DNA of 64,000 nt from Streptomyces pactum (GCF_016031615.1 NZ_JACYXC010000001.1:6448001-6512000), one strand, 5' to 3'. Shown: positions 27,457-39,621, numbered from the stretch's first letter. Translations and numbers: made by a program. The notes: generated from the letters alone by a model not told the origin.

Positions 27457-28104
27457 ATGACCACCGGCCACATCCAGCTGCCGCCCGGCGGCCCGGTGCA
27501 GATGCCGCAGCACGTGCCGGCCGGCACCCCGGTGGTGGACGCCTCGCAGGCCGCCGTCGCGGTGCTTCTGATCGGGCCGGCGGGCGCCGGCAAGACGACC
27601 GTCGCCCGCCACTGGGCCGACCGCCGCCGGGTGCCCACCGCGCACATCAGCCTGGACGACGTCCGCGAGTGGGTCAGGTCCGGTTTCGCCAACCCCCAGT
27701 CCGGCTGGAACGACAACTCCGAGGCGCAATACCGGCTGGCCCGGCGCACCTGCGGCTTCGCCGCCCGCAACTTCCTGGCCAACGGCATCTCCTGCATCCT
27801 CGACGACGCGGTCTTCCCGGACCGCCCGGTCGTCGGCCTCGGCGGCTGGAAGCGGCACGTGGGCCCGGGACTGCTGCCGGTGGTGATCCTGCCCGGTCTG
27901 GAGATCGTGCTGGAGCGGAACGCCAAGCGCAGCGGCAACCGTCGGCTGAGCGACGAGGAGGTCGCCCGGATCCACGGCCGGATGGCCGGCTGGTACGGCT
28001 CCGGGCTGCCGATCATCGACAACTCCGGCCACGACGTGGAGACCACCGCCCGGATGCTGGACGAGGTGGTCGCCCGCTCCCTGGCCAGCCCGCCGAACTG
28101 GTAG
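27457..28104 (+). CDS. P-loop AAA/Zeta-like kinase of unknown function
   Basis: The in-frame product is 215 residues with Walker A GPAGAGKTT at about 36-44, followed by VPTAHISLDDVREWVRSGF, a segment rich in conserved aromatic/Asn residues (GWNDNSEAQYRLARR), and GISCILDDAVFPDRPVVG. The fold is like nucleoside or polynucleotide kinases. It is conserved next to the aro/efp region in Streptomyces, with no known substrate. ATG 27457 is the best in-frame start, but a longer out-of-frame N-terminus may exist (from 27180). Confidence 0.75.
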   Translation: MTTGHIQLPPGGPVQMPQHVPAGTPVVDASQAAVAVLLIGPAGAGKTTVARHWADRRRVPTAHISLDDVREWVRSGFANPQSGWNDNSEAQYRLARRTCGFAARNFLANGISCILDDAVFPDRPVVGLGGWKRHVGPGLLPVVILPGLEIVLERNAKRSGNRRLSDEEVARIHGRMAGWYGSGLPIIDNSGHDVETTARMLDEVVARSLASPPNW

Positions 28105-28243
28105 GCGGCCCGGAGCGTGCCCGAGCGCGCGCGCCGGTGACCGGGGGCACCGGGCTGCGGCCCCGGTACGCGGCCGGCCGGGAGGCGCCGGACGCGACGG
28201 AGCGCCGGGCCGGACCGGCCGGGCGGAACGATCGGCGGAAGCG

Positions 28244-28280
28244 GAGCGCGTCCGGGCGGGAACCGAGCGCGTCCGGGCGG
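28244..28280 (+). repeat. 16-bp direct repeat with 21-bp period
   Basis: GAGCGCGTCCGGGCGG occurs at 28244-28259 and 28265-28280, upstream of the M24 peptidase gene. The two-helical-turn spacing is notable, but the sequence is also simple GC-rich DNA, so a regulatory role is only a possibility. Confidence 0.5.
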
Positions 28281-28366
28281 AAGCGGAGCGGAACGGAGCG
28301 CCGGAAAACGCCCGTCCGGCCCCGCTCGACCGGCCGAACGCCGCCACACTCCGTACGCTCGGAAAC

Positions 28367-29488
28367 ATGTCCGAGGTGTACGCGGCCCGACGCGCGCTCC
28401 TGCGCGAGCGTTTCGCGACGGCCGGAGCCGAGGCCGCCGTCGTCTCGCGCCCCGCCAACGTGCGGTACCTGTGCGGCGCGGCGCCCACCGCCGGCGCCCT
28501 GCTGCTCTTCGGGGCCGCCGCCGGGGCCCAGGACGCCCTGGTGTGCCCCGGGGACCCGGCGGGGGAGCAGCACCGGGAGCGCGCCGACGACGCGCTGCGC
28601 AGGGTGCTGCTGCCGGCCACCGAGGACGGTACCGACCCGGTACTCGCCGCGGCCCGGCTCGCCGCCTCGGCCGGGGCGGGCGTCCTCGCCGTCGAGGAGC
28701 ACCATCTCAGCGTGGCCCGGCACCGCACCCTGGCGGCGGTCCCCGGGCTGCGGCTGGCCGACCTCGGCTGCGCCGTGGAGCAGCAGCGGCTGGTGAAGGA
28801 CGAGGAGGAGCTGTCCTGCCTGCGGATCGCCGCGGAGATCGCCGACCAGGCCCTGGGGGAGCTGCTGGAGTCGATCCTGGTGGGCCGGACCGAGCGCCAC
28901 CTGGCCCTGGAGCTGGAGCGCCGGCTGATCGACCACGGGGCGGACGGCCCGGCCTTCCCCACCGTGGTGGGCACCGGCGTCAACGCCGGGCGGCCCGGGC
29001 ACACCCCCACCGACCGGCGGGTGGAGGAGGGCGACTTCCTCAGCATCTGCCTCGGCGCGGGGTACCGCGGCTACCGCTGCGAGGTGGGCCGTACCTTCGT
29101 CATCGGCACCACCCCGGCGGACTGGCAGATCGAGCTGTACGACCTGGTGTTCGAGGCCCAGCGGGCGGGACGGGAGGCGCTGGCACCGGGCGCCGCGTAC
29201 CGGGACGTGGACGCCGCGGCCCGTCATGTACTGGACTCCGCGGGGTACGGAGAGGGCGTCGGGGCGCGCACCGGCCACGGTGTCGGCCTGGAAATCGACG
29301 AGGACCCTCGGTTGTCGCCCTCGGCCATGGGTAAACTGGACGCTTGCGTGCCGGTCACCGTCGAACCGGGGGTTCACCTCCCGGGCCGGGGCGGCGTCCG
29401 GATCGATGACACGCTCGTCGTCCGCCCCGAGGCGGACGGCGGCCCCGAGCTACTCACCATCACGACCAAGGAGCTGCTCGCGCTCTAG
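28367..29488 (+). CDS. M24-family (Xaa-Pro aminopeptidase-like) protein with altered metal ligands
   Basis: This 373-residue protein has an N-terminal creatinase-like domain (1-135) and a pita-bread M24 domain. Conserved elements include TGHGVGLEIDEDP (His) and TVEPGVHLPGRGGVRIDDTLV (Glu). However, the first metal Asp (DFG in relatives) reads CLG (Cys228), the second Asp is Glu239 (RCEVGRT), and the last Glu reads Asp (RIDDT). It may therefore bind metal differently or be non-catalytic. It lies 66 bp upstream of efp, a common arrangement (pepQ-efp-nusB). Confidence 0.85.
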   Translation: MSEVYAARRALLRERFATAGAEAAVVSRPANVRYLCGAAPTAGALLLFGAAAGAQDALVCPGDPAGEQHRERADDALRRVLLPATEDGTDPVLAAARLAASAGAGVLAVEEHHLSVARHRTLAAVPGLRLADLGCAVEQQRLVKDEEELSCLRIAAEIADQALGELLESILVGRTERHLALELERRLIDHGADGPAFPTVVGTGVNAGRPGHTPTDRRVEEGDFLSICLGAGYRGYRCEVGRTFVIGTTPADWQIELYDLVFEAQRAGREALAPGAAYRDVDAAARHVLDSAGYGEGVGARTGHGVGLEIDEDPRLSPSAMGKLDACVPVTVEPGVHLPGRGGVRIDDTLVVRPEADGGPELLTITTKELLAL

Positions 29489-29554
29489 CCCCAGCGGCGG
29501 CGTGCGGCATCACCTCTTGGTCCCACCAGCCTCAGTCCAGGAGATCCCGCAACC

Positions 29555-30121
29555 GTGGCATCCACGAACGACCTCAAGAACGGCATGGTGCTCAAGCTCG
29601 ACGGCGACCAGCTCTGGTCCGTCGTCGAGTTCCAGCACGTCAAGCCCGGCAAGGGCCCGGCCTTCGTGCGTACCAAGCTCAAGAACGTGCTCTCCGGCAA
29701 GGTCGTCGACAAGACCTTCAACGCCGGCGTGAAGGTCGAGACGGCCAACGTCGACAAGCGCGGGATGCAGTTCTCGTACATGGACGGCGACTACTTCGTC
29801 TTCATGGACATGGACACCTACGACCAGCTGCACGTCGACCGCAAGACCGTCGGCGACGCCGCGAACTTCCTGCTGGAAGGCTTCGAGGCGGTCGTGGCGA
29901 TGAACGAGGGCAGCGTGCTCTACGTGGAGCTGCCCGCGGCCGTCGAGCTGACCATCGCGGAGACCGAGCCGGGCGTCCAGGGCGACCGCTCCACCGGCGG
30001 CACCAAGCCCGCCACGCTGGAGACCGGCTACGAGATCCAGGTCCCGCTCTTCATCAAGACGGGCGAGAAGATCAAGGTCGACACCCGTTCCGGCGAGTAC
30101 CTCGGCCGGGTGAGCAGCTAA
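29555..30121 (+). CDS. efp: Elongation factor P
   Basis: The 188-residue EF-P relieves ribosome stalling at polyproline stretches. The N-terminal KOW-like domain has the tip loop HVKPGKGPAFVRTK with Lys32 flanked by PG/GP, the proline-framed loop typical of actinobacteria; two OB domains follow, ending GEYLGRVSS. The start is GTG. The gap to nusB is 2 bp. Confidence 0.96.
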   Translation: MASTNDLKNGMVLKLDGDQLWSVVEFQHVKPGKGPAFVRTKLKNVLSGKVVDKTFNAGVKVETANVDKRGMQFSYMDGDYFVFMDMDTYDQLHVDRKTVGDAANFLLEGFEAVVAMNEGSVLYVELPAAVELTIAETEPGVQGDRSTGGTKPATLETGYEIQVPLFIKTGEKIKVDTRSGEYLGRVSS

Positions 30122-30123
30122 CC

Positions 30124-30555
30124 GTGGCCGCCCGTAACAAGGCCCGCAAACGTGCCTTCCAGATCCTCTTCGAGGCCGACCAGCGCGGCAGCTCCGTGCA
30201 GACCGTCCTGGCCGACTGGATCCGGCACGCCCGGACCGACGACCGGCAGCCGCCCGTCACCGAATACACCATGCAGCTCGTCGAGGGCTACGCCCGGCAC
30301 GTCGAGCGGATCGACGAGCTGATCTCGACCTACGCGGTGGGCTGGACGCTGGACCGGATGCCGGTCGTGGACCGGAACATCCTCCGGCTCGGCGCCTACG
30401 AGCTGCTGTGGGAGGACCAGACGCCGGACGCGGTGGTGATCGACGAGGCGGTGCAGCTCGCCAAGGAGTTCTCGACCGACGACTCCCCGGCCTTCGTCAA
30501 CGGCCTTCTCGGCCGTTTCAAGGAGCTCAAGCCCGGACTGCGCCGCGAGGCGTGA
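30124..30555 (+). CDS. nusB: Transcription antitermination protein NusB
   Basis: The 143-residue all-helical NusB acts with NusE on rRNA antitermination. It shows RNKARKRAFQILFEADQRG, PVVDRNILRLGAYELLW, and DEAVQLAKEFSTDDSPAFVNGLLG. GTG at 30124 lies 2 bp after efp, so the two share an operon. A strong terminator follows. Confidence 0.96.
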   Translation: MAARNKARKRAFQILFEADQRGSSVQTVLADWIRHARTDDRQPPVTEYTMQLVEGYARHVERIDELISTYAVGWTLDRMPVVDRNILRLGAYELLWEDQTPDAVVIDEAVQLAKEFSTDDSPAFVNGLLGRFKELKPGLRREA

Positions 30556-30590
30556 TCCCGGGCGCGGGAGCCGCGGAGCGACCGTACGAC

Positions 30591-30641
30591 AAGCCGCCGG
30601 GGGCGGTGGACCCGAAAGGGACCCACCGCCCCCGGCGGCTT
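30591..30641 (+). terminator. Terminator after nusB (possibly bidirectional with bldD)
   Basis: A perfect 19-bp stem, AAGCCGCCGGGGGCGGTGG at 30591-30609 with its complement at 30623-30641, is capped by CCC-GAAA-GGG. It ends in TTT on the plus strand and begins with AA (TT on the minus strand), so it can serve both the nusB and convergent bldD transcripts. Confidence 0.9.
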
Positions 30642-30723
30642 TCGTGCGCGGTCGGGTTCGGCGCGGGCGGCCGGACCGCCCGCGCGCGACGGACACAGGA
30701 CAACAGACGGCCGGGAGGCCGCC

Positions 30724-31224
30724 TCAGACGTCCTCGTGCTGAACCGCTCGACGCGCGTCGGCGCCCAGCACGCCCCAGCTGATCAGCTGCTCGGTGAGCA
30801 CCGAGGGCGACTGGTCGTAGATCACGGCGAGCGTACGCAGGTCGTCCTGCCGGATCGACAGCACCTTGCCGTTGTAATCACCGCGCTGACTCTGGATGGT
30901 CGCGGCGTAGCGCTGCAGCGGCCCGGCCTTCTCGGCCGGCACATGGGCCAGACGCTCAAGGTCCAGGACCAGCTTCGGCGGGGGCTCGGCGGCCCCGCCC
31001 GGCGTGGTGCCCGGCAGCAGCTCCTGCACCGGGACGCCGTAGAAGTCCGCCAGCTCGGCAAGACGCTGCACGGTCACGGCACGGTCGCCCCGCTCGTACG
31101 AGCCCACCACCACGGCCTTCCAGCGGCCCTGGGACTTCTCCTCGACGCCATGGAGGGAGAGGCCCTGCTGGGTGCGGATGGCGCGGAGCTTGGCTCCGAG
31201 CTGTTTGGCGTATTCGCTGGACAT
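30724..31224 (-). CDS. bldD: Developmental master repressor BldD
   Basis: The 166-residue BldD represses sporulation genes during vegetative growth when dimerised by tetrameric c-di-GMP. The N-terminal XRE helix-turn-helix is at about 8-66 (LGAKLRAIRTQQGLSLHGVEE, VVGSYERGDRAV). The C-terminal domain contains the c-di-GMP signature RGD-X8-RQDD, with exactly eight residues between. Two palindromes and a promoter-like pair lie upstream, consistent with known autoregulation. It is convergent to nusB and divergent from pyrR. Confidence 0.96.
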   Translation of the reverse strand: MSSEYAKQLGAKLRAIRTQQGLSLHGVEEKSQGRWKAVVVGSYERGDRAVTVQRLAELADFYGVPVQELLPGTTPGGAAEPPPKLVLDLERLAHVPAEKAGPLQRYAATIQSQRGDYNGKVLSIRQDDLRTLAVIYDQSPSVLTEQLISWGVLGADARRAVQHEDV

Positions 31225-31250
31225 AAAGCTCCCCGGACGCAGATTGGTAA

Positions 31251-31289
31251 CTCACTGTGAGATTACGCAGCGTAATTTCCATTCGTCAA
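31251..31289 (-). promoter_or_regulatory. Predicted bldD promoter with two abutting palindromes
   Basis: On the minus strand, TTGACG (plus 31284-31289) and TAATCT (plus 31260-31265) are separated by 18 bp, a good sigma-HrdB-type pair. ATTACGC-A-GCGTAAT (31262-31276, perfect) overlaps the -10 and spacer. CTCAC-T-GTGAG (31251-31261, perfect) sits at the expected transcription start. These are plausible autoregulatory operators. Confidence 0.65.
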
Positions 31290-31384
31290 GCCGAATGAAC
31301 CCCGGGGTCCGCCGTCAGGGGTGAGGAGAGCCGGGCAGGTTGACCCTGGTACTGTGAATGGCGCAATTACGACGTCCTTTAAGG

Positions 31385-31410
31385 TCCGTCCCGTGAGGCG
31401 GAGAAGGAGG
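31385..31410 (+). promoter_or_regulatory. PyrR-binding loop abutting the pyrR ribosome-binding site
   Basis: TCCCGTGAGG (31389-31398) fits the PyrR-binding core UCCNGNGAGG. TCCG (31385-31388) pairs with CGGA (31399-31402), CC (31390-31391) pairs with GG (31397-31398), and the terminal loop is CGTGA. AAGGAGG at 31404-31410 begins 1 nt after the stem and the ATG is 10 nt further on. Bound PyrR would cover the Shine-Dalgarno site, suggesting translational repression. Confidence 0.75.
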
Positions 31411-31420
31411 TCCGTTTCGT

Positions 31421-32044
31421 ATGGACGCCATCACCCCGCATTCCGTGCAGGGCACCCCGGCGCGCGCCGTCCTGGAGGCGCCGGACATCGCGCGGGTTCT
31501 CACCCGCATCGCCCACGAGATCGTCGAGCGCGCCAAGGGCGCCGAGGACGTGGTCCTGCTGGGCATCCCCACCCGTGGGGTCCACCTCGCCCGGCGGCTG
31601 GCCGCCAAGCTGGCCGAGATCACCGGCCGCGACACCCCGGTCGGCTCCCTCGACATCACCATGTACCGCGACGACCTGCGGCTCCGGCCGGCCCGGGCGC
31701 TGGCCCGCACCGAGATCCCGGGGGACGGGATCGAGGGCCGCCTGGTCGTCCTCGTGGACGACGTGCTGTTCTCCGGCCGCACCATCCGGGCCGCGCTGGA
31801 CGCGCTCAACGACATCGGCCGCCCCCGTGCGGTGCAGCTGGCGGTCCTGGTGGATCGCGGCCACCGGGAGCTGCCGATCCGCGCCGACTACGTCGGCAAG
31901 AACCTCCCCACGTCGCTGCGGGAGACCGTCAAGGTCCACCTCACCGAGGAGGACGGCCGCGACAGCGTGCTGCTGGGCTCGCGGAGCGAGGCGGGGGCCG
32001 CCCCCGCCGACGGCCACCGGGACGCGACCGCCCCGGCCGAGTAG
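31421..32044 (+). CDS. pyrR: Pyrimidine operon regulator PyrR / uracil phosphoribosyltransferase-like
   Basis: This 207-residue phosphoribosyltransferase-fold RNA-binding regulator has the PRPP loop LVVLVDDVLFSGRTIRAAL at about 105-125, LGIPTRGVHLARRLA, and VDRGHRELPIRADYVGKN. The last 25 residues are a low-complexity Ala/Ser/Asp tail. UMP-bound PyrR represses pyr expression through the leader hairpin just upstream. It is the first gene of the pyrR-B-C-orf-carA-B-D-F cluster. Confidence 0.94.
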   Translation: MDAITPHSVQGTPARAVLEAPDIARVLTRIAHEIVERAKGAEDVVLLGIPTRGVHLARRLAAKLAEITGRDTPVGSLDITMYRDDLRLRPARALARTEIPGDGIEGRLVVLVDDVLFSGRTIRAALDALNDIGRPRAVQLAVLVDRGHRELPIRADYVGKNLPTSLRETVKVHLTEEDGRDSVLLGSRSEAGAAPADGHRDATAPAE

Positions 32045-32182
32045 CGCCGCACCACGCACCGGACCGGCCCCCGCCGGGCCGGCGCCGCACCCCGCGTGCC
32101 CGCCCTGGCGCGGCCGCCCGCCCGGGCGGTGCCGCGCGCCGCGCGCACTGACGACTTACCGCCATCAACACGGAGTAACCGG

Positions 32183-33166
32183 ATGAAGCGCCATCTCATC
32201 TCGGCCGCCGACCTCACCCGCGACGACGCCGTCCTCATCCTCGACACCGCCGAGGAGCTGGCCCGGGTCGCGGACCGGCCGATCAAGAAACTGCCCACCC
32301 TGCGGGGCCGTACCGTGGTGAACCTCTTCTTCGAGGACTCCACCCGCACCCGCATCTCGTTCGAGGCCGCCGCCAAGCGCCTCTCCGCCGACGTCATCAA
32401 CTTCTCCGCCAAGGGCTCGTCGGTCTCCAAGGGCGAATCCCTCAAGGACACCGCGCTCACCCTGGAGGCGATGGGCGCCGACGCGGTCGTCATCCGCCAC
32501 CACGACTCCGGCGCCCCGCACCGCCTCGCCACCTCCGGCTGGATCGGCGGCTCCGTGGTCAACGCCGGCGACGGCACCCACGAGCACCCCACCCAGGCGC
32601 TGCTGGACGCCTTCACCATGCGCCGCCACCTCGCCGCCGGCGCCGGCCGGGACCTGACCGGGCGCCGCGTCACCATCGTCGGCGACGTGCTGCACAGCCG
32701 GGTCGCCCGCTCCAACGTGCTCCTGCTCACCACCCTGGGCGCCGAGGTCACCCTGGTCGCCCCGCCCACCCTGGTCCCGGTCGGCGTCGAGCGGTGGCCC
32801 TGCGAGGTCTCCTACGACCTCGACGCGGTGCTGGCCAAGTCCGACGCGGTGATGATGCTCCGCGTCCAGCGGGAGCGGATGAACGCCGCGTTCTTCCCCA
32901 CCGAGCGCGAGTACGCCCGCCGCTACGGACTGGACGGCGCCCGGATGGCCGCCATGCCCGAGCATGCCGTGGTGATGCACCCCGGCCCGATGAACCGCGG
33001 CATGGAGATCACCGCGGAGGTCGCCGACTCGCCCCGCTGCACCGCCGTGGAGCAGGTCGCCAACGGCGTCAGCATCCGGATGGCCGTGCTGTACCTGCTG
33101 CTGGGCGGCGCCGTGCTCGACGCCCCCGCCGCCCCCGCCGAACCCCGCACCGAGGAGAGCAAGTGA
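32183..33166 (+). CDS. pyrB: Aspartate carbamoyltransferase catalytic subunit
   Basis: The 327-residue enzyme condenses carbamoyl phosphate and aspartate. It has the carbamoyl-phosphate site FFEDSTRTRISFE, INFSAKGSSVSKGESLKDT, GDGTHEHPTQALLD and VMHPGPMNRGMEI. No pyrI regulatory subunit is present nearby, as expected for this DHOase-associated class. ATG 32183 was chosen for its correct N-terminus (MKRHLISAADL). It overlaps pyrC by 4 bp (GTGA). Confidence 0.96.
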   Translation: MKRHLISAADLTRDDAVLILDTAEELARVADRPIKKLPTLRGRTVVNLFFEDSTRTRISFEAAAKRLSADVINFSAKGSSVSKGESLKDTALTLEAMGADAVVIRHHDSGAPHRLATSGWIGGSVVNAGDGTHEHPTQALLDAFTMRRHLAAGAGRDLTGRRVTIVGDVLHSRVARSNVLLLTTLGAEVTLVAPPTLVPVGVERWPCEVSYDLDAVLAKSDAVMMLRVQRERMNAAFFPTEREYARRYGLDGARMAAMPEHAVVMHPGPMNRGMEITAEVADSPRCTAVEQVANGVSIRMAVLYLLLGGAVLDAPAAPAEPRTEESK

Positions 33167-34470
33167 CCCAGACCGCCCACCCCGTGACCACTCTGCTCCG
33201 CGGCGCGAAGATCCTGGGCGGCGAGCCGCAGGACGTCCTCATCGACGGCGAGACGGTCGCCGCGGTCGGCCCGGACCTGCCGGCGCCCGACGGCGCGGTC
33301 GTCGTCGACGCCCGCGGCCAGATCCTGCTGCCCGGCCTGGTGGACCTCCACACCCACCTGCGGGAGCCCGGCCGCGAGGACTCCGAGACCGTGCTGACCG
33401 GCACCCGGGCCGCCGCCGTGGGCGGCTACACCGCGGTGCACGCCATGGCCAACACCTTCCCCGTCGCCGACACCGCCGGCGTGGTGGAGCAGGTCTGGCG
33501 GCTGGGCCGGGAATCCGGCTACTGCGACGTCCAGCCGGTCGGCGCGGTCACCGTCGGCCTGGAGGGCCGCAAGCTCGCCGAGCTGGGCGCGATGCACGAC
33601 TCCGCCGCCGGGGTCCGGGTCTTCTCCGACGACGGCAAGTGCGTGGACGACGCGGTGATCATGCGCCGCGCGCTGGAGTACGTGAAGGCCTTCGACGGCG
33701 TCATCGCCCAGCACGCCCAGGAGCCCCGGCTCACCGAGGGCGCCCAGATGAACGAGGGCGTGGTCTCCGCCGAGCTGGGCCTGGCCGGCTGGCCCGCCGT
33801 CGCCGAGGAGTCCATCATCGCCCGCGACGTGCTGCTCGCCGCCCACGTCGGCTCCCGGGTGCACATCTGCCACCTGTCCACCGCCGGCTCGGTGGAGATC
33901 GTGCGCTGGGCCAAGTCCAAGGGCTGGAACGTCACCGCCGAGGTCACCCCGCACCACCTGCTCCTCACCGACGAGCTGGTCCGCTCCTACGACCCGGTGT
34001 ACAAGGTCAACCCGCCGCTGCGCACCGAGGCCGACGTCCTGGCGCTGCGCGAGGCCCTCGCCGACGGCACCATCGACTGCGTCGCCACCGACCACGCCCC
34101 GCACCCGCACGAGGACAAGGACTGCGAGTGGGGCGCCGCCGCCATGGGCATGGTCGGCCTGGAGACCGCCCTGTCGGTGGTCCAGCACACCATGGTGGAC
34201 ACCGGTCTCCTCGACTGGTCCCAGGTCGCCGACCGGATGTCCTTCCGCCCCGCCGCCATCGGCCGCCTCGACGGCCACGGCCGCCCGGTCGCCGCCGGAG
34301 AGCCCGCCAACCTCACCCTGCTCGATCCGGCATACCGTGGTGTGGTGAACCCCGCGGAGTTCGCCTCCCGCAGCCGGAACACCCCCTACCGGGGGCTGGA
34401 GCTGCCGGGCCGGGTGACGCACACCTTCCTGCGGGGCCGGGCCACGGTCGTAGACGGGAAGCTGACGTGA
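33163..34470 (+). CDS. pyrC: Dihydroorotase
   Basis: The 435-residue class I dihydroorotase closes carbamoyl-aspartate to dihydroorotate. The metal site begins DLHTHLREPGRED (about residue 61), and the conserved Asp is in CVATDHAPHPHEDKDCE near residue 305. GTG overlaps pyrB; the stop overlaps the next gene (GTGA). Confidence 0.95.
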   Translation: MTQTAHPVTTLLRGAKILGGEPQDVLIDGETVAAVGPDLPAPDGAVVVDARGQILLPGLVDLHTHLREPGREDSETVLTGTRAAAVGGYTAVHAMANTFPVADTAGVVEQVWRLGRESGYCDVQPVGAVTVGLEGRKLAELGAMHDSAAGVRVFSDDGKCVDDAVIMRRALEYVKAFDGVIAQHAQEPRLTEGAQMNEGVVSAELGLAGWPAVAEESIIARDVLLAAHVGSRVHICHLSTAGSVEIVRWAKSKGWNVTAEVTPHHLLLTDELVRSYDPVYKVNPPLRTEADVLALREALADGTIDCVATDHAPHPHEDKDCEWGAAAMGMVGLETALSVVQHTMVDTGLLDWSQVADRMSFRPAAIGRLDGHGRPVAAGEPANLTLLDPAYRGVVNPAEFASRSRNTPYRGLELPGRVTHTFLRGRATVVDGKLT

Positions 34471-35123
34471 CATCTCTCATCCATCTGGCGGCGGGGCGCG
34501 AATCCCAGGAGGTCACCGACTGGGCCGCCCGCATCGGCTGGGTGGTCGGCCTGCTGCTGCTGGTCGGCCTGGCGTACTGGCTGATGCGCGAGGGATGGAA
34601 GTGGCGCAGCACCCTGCAGGGCGACCTGCCGCCGCTGCCGCCGGTCCCCGCCACCGGCGGCGCGGACGGCGAACCGGTCCTGGTGCTGCACGGCCGCTAC
34701 CACGGCTCCACCACCGCCGGGCAGTGGCTGGACCGCATCGTCGCCCACGGCCTGGGCGTCCGCAGCCGCGCCGAACTCACCCTCACCCGGGACGGCGACC
34801 TGGACGTCGTGCGGCCCGGCGCCACCGACTTCCGGGTGCCCGCCGCCGCGCTGCGCGGCGCCCGGCTCGACAAGGGCATCGCCGGCAAGGTCCTCGCCGA
34901 GGGGGGCCTGCTGGTGATCACCTGGCAGCACGGCGACCGGCTCATCGACTCCGGCTTCCGCTCCGACCGCGCCGCCGAACACCAGGCGTGGGTGGCGGCA
35001 CTCACCCCCGCCGGCGGCGACAGCGAGGTCGCCGCCCCCATCGACCAGACCGCAGTTCACCGGGGAGCCGAGCGCACCCCGGCGGCTCCCCCGCGGGCCG
35101 TAACCCCCGAGAAGAGCACATGA
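34467..35123 (+). CDS. Single-pass membrane protein with PH-like domain, embedded in the pyr operon
   Basis: This 218-residue protein has one transmembrane helix at about residues 25-43 (GWVVGLLLLVGLAYWLM) and then a strand-rich region (LVLHGRYHGSTTAGQWLDRIVAHGLG, LTLTRDGDLDVVR) resembling a PH-like fold, with a hydrophilic tail. It is conserved in this operon position in Streptomyces; no function is established. It overlaps both pyrC and carA, so it must be produced with the pathway enzymes. It may anchor or monitor them, which is speculation. Confidence 0.82.
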   Translation: MTSLIHLAAGRESQEVTDWAARIGWVVGLLLLVGLAYWLMREGWKWRSTLQGDLPPLPPVPATGGADGEPVLVLHGRYHGSTTAGQWLDRIVAHGLGVRSRAELTLTRDGDLDVVRPGATDFRVPAAALRGARLDKGIAGKVLAEGGLLVITWQHGDRLIDSGFRSDRAAEHQAWVAALTPAGGDSEVAAPIDQTAVHRGAERTPAAPPRAVTPEKST

Positions 35124-36275
35124 TGACCACCTCCGCCCAGGGGACCAAAGTCCCCGCCGTACTTGTCCTGGAGGACGGCCGTACCTTCCGTGGCCGCGCC
35201 TACGGAGCCGTGGGGGAGACCTTCGGCGAGGCGGTGTTCTCCACCGGCATGACCGGCTACCAGGAGACCCTCACCGATCCGTCCTACCACCGCCAGGTGG
35301 TCGTGATGACCGCCCCGCACGTCGGCAACACCGGCGTCAACGACGAGGACCCCGAGTCCCGCCGCATCTGGGTCTCCGGCTACGTCGTCCGCGACCCCGC
35401 CCGGATGCCCTCCAACTGGCGCGCCCGCCGCTCCCTGGACGAGGAGCTGGCCGCCCAGGGCGTGGTCGGCATCAGCGGCGTGGACACCCGCGCCCTCACC
35501 CGCCACCTGCGCGAACGCGGCGCGATGCGGGTCGGCATCTTCTCCGGCCCGGCCCTGACCACCACCTCCGGCACCCCGGTCGCCGACGCCGCGCTGCTCG
35601 CCCGGGTGCAGGCCGCCCCGGAGATGACCGGCGCCGACCTCAGCGGCGAGGTGGCCACCACCGAGCCGTACGTGGTGCCGGCCATCGGCACCAAGCGCTT
35701 CACCGTCGCCGCGGTGGACCTGGGCATCAAGGGCATGACCCCGCACCGGATGGCCGAGCGCGGCATCGAGGTGCACGTGCTGCCCGCCACCGCCACCGTC
35801 GACGACGTGTACGCCGTCGGCCCGGACGGGGTGTTCTTCTCCAACGGTCCGGGCGACCCGGCCACCGCCGACCACGCGGTCGCCGTGATGCGCGGGGTGC
35901 TGGAGCGCCGCACGCCGCTGTTCGGCATCTGCTTCGGCAACCAGATCCTCGGCCGCGCGCTGGGCTTCGGCACCTACAAGCTGAAGTACGGCCACCGCGG
36001 CATCAACCAGCCGGTGCAGGACCGCGCCACCGGCAAGGTCGAGATCACCGCGCACAACCACGGATTCGCCGTGGACGCCCCGCTCGACGGTCCCACCGAC
36101 TCCCCCTTCGGCCGGGTCGAGGTCTCCCACGTCTGCCTCAACGACGACGTGGTCGAGGGACTGCGGTGCCTCGACGTCCCCGCCTTCAGCGTCCAGTACC
36201 ACCCCGAAGCCGCAGCAGGGCCGCACGACGCCGCCTACCTGTTCGACCGCTTCGTCTCCCTGATGGAGGGCCAGC

Positions 36276-36283
<8 letters not shown>
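35120..36283 (+). CDS. carA: Carbamoyl-phosphate synthase small (glutaminase) subunit
   Basis: The 387-residue subunit hydrolyses glutamine to supply ammonia to CarB. The N-terminal CPSase domain has TGMTGYQETLTDPSYH. The class I glutaminase domain has the nucleophile Cys271 in FGICFGNQILGRALG, followed by HGFAVD and the catalytic His in VQYHPEAAAGPHD. ATG 35120 overlaps the previous stop; ATG 35123 directly follows and is equally possible. Confidence 0.96.
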
Positions 36284-39614
<3,331 letters not shown>

Positions 39615-39621
39615 CACCCCC

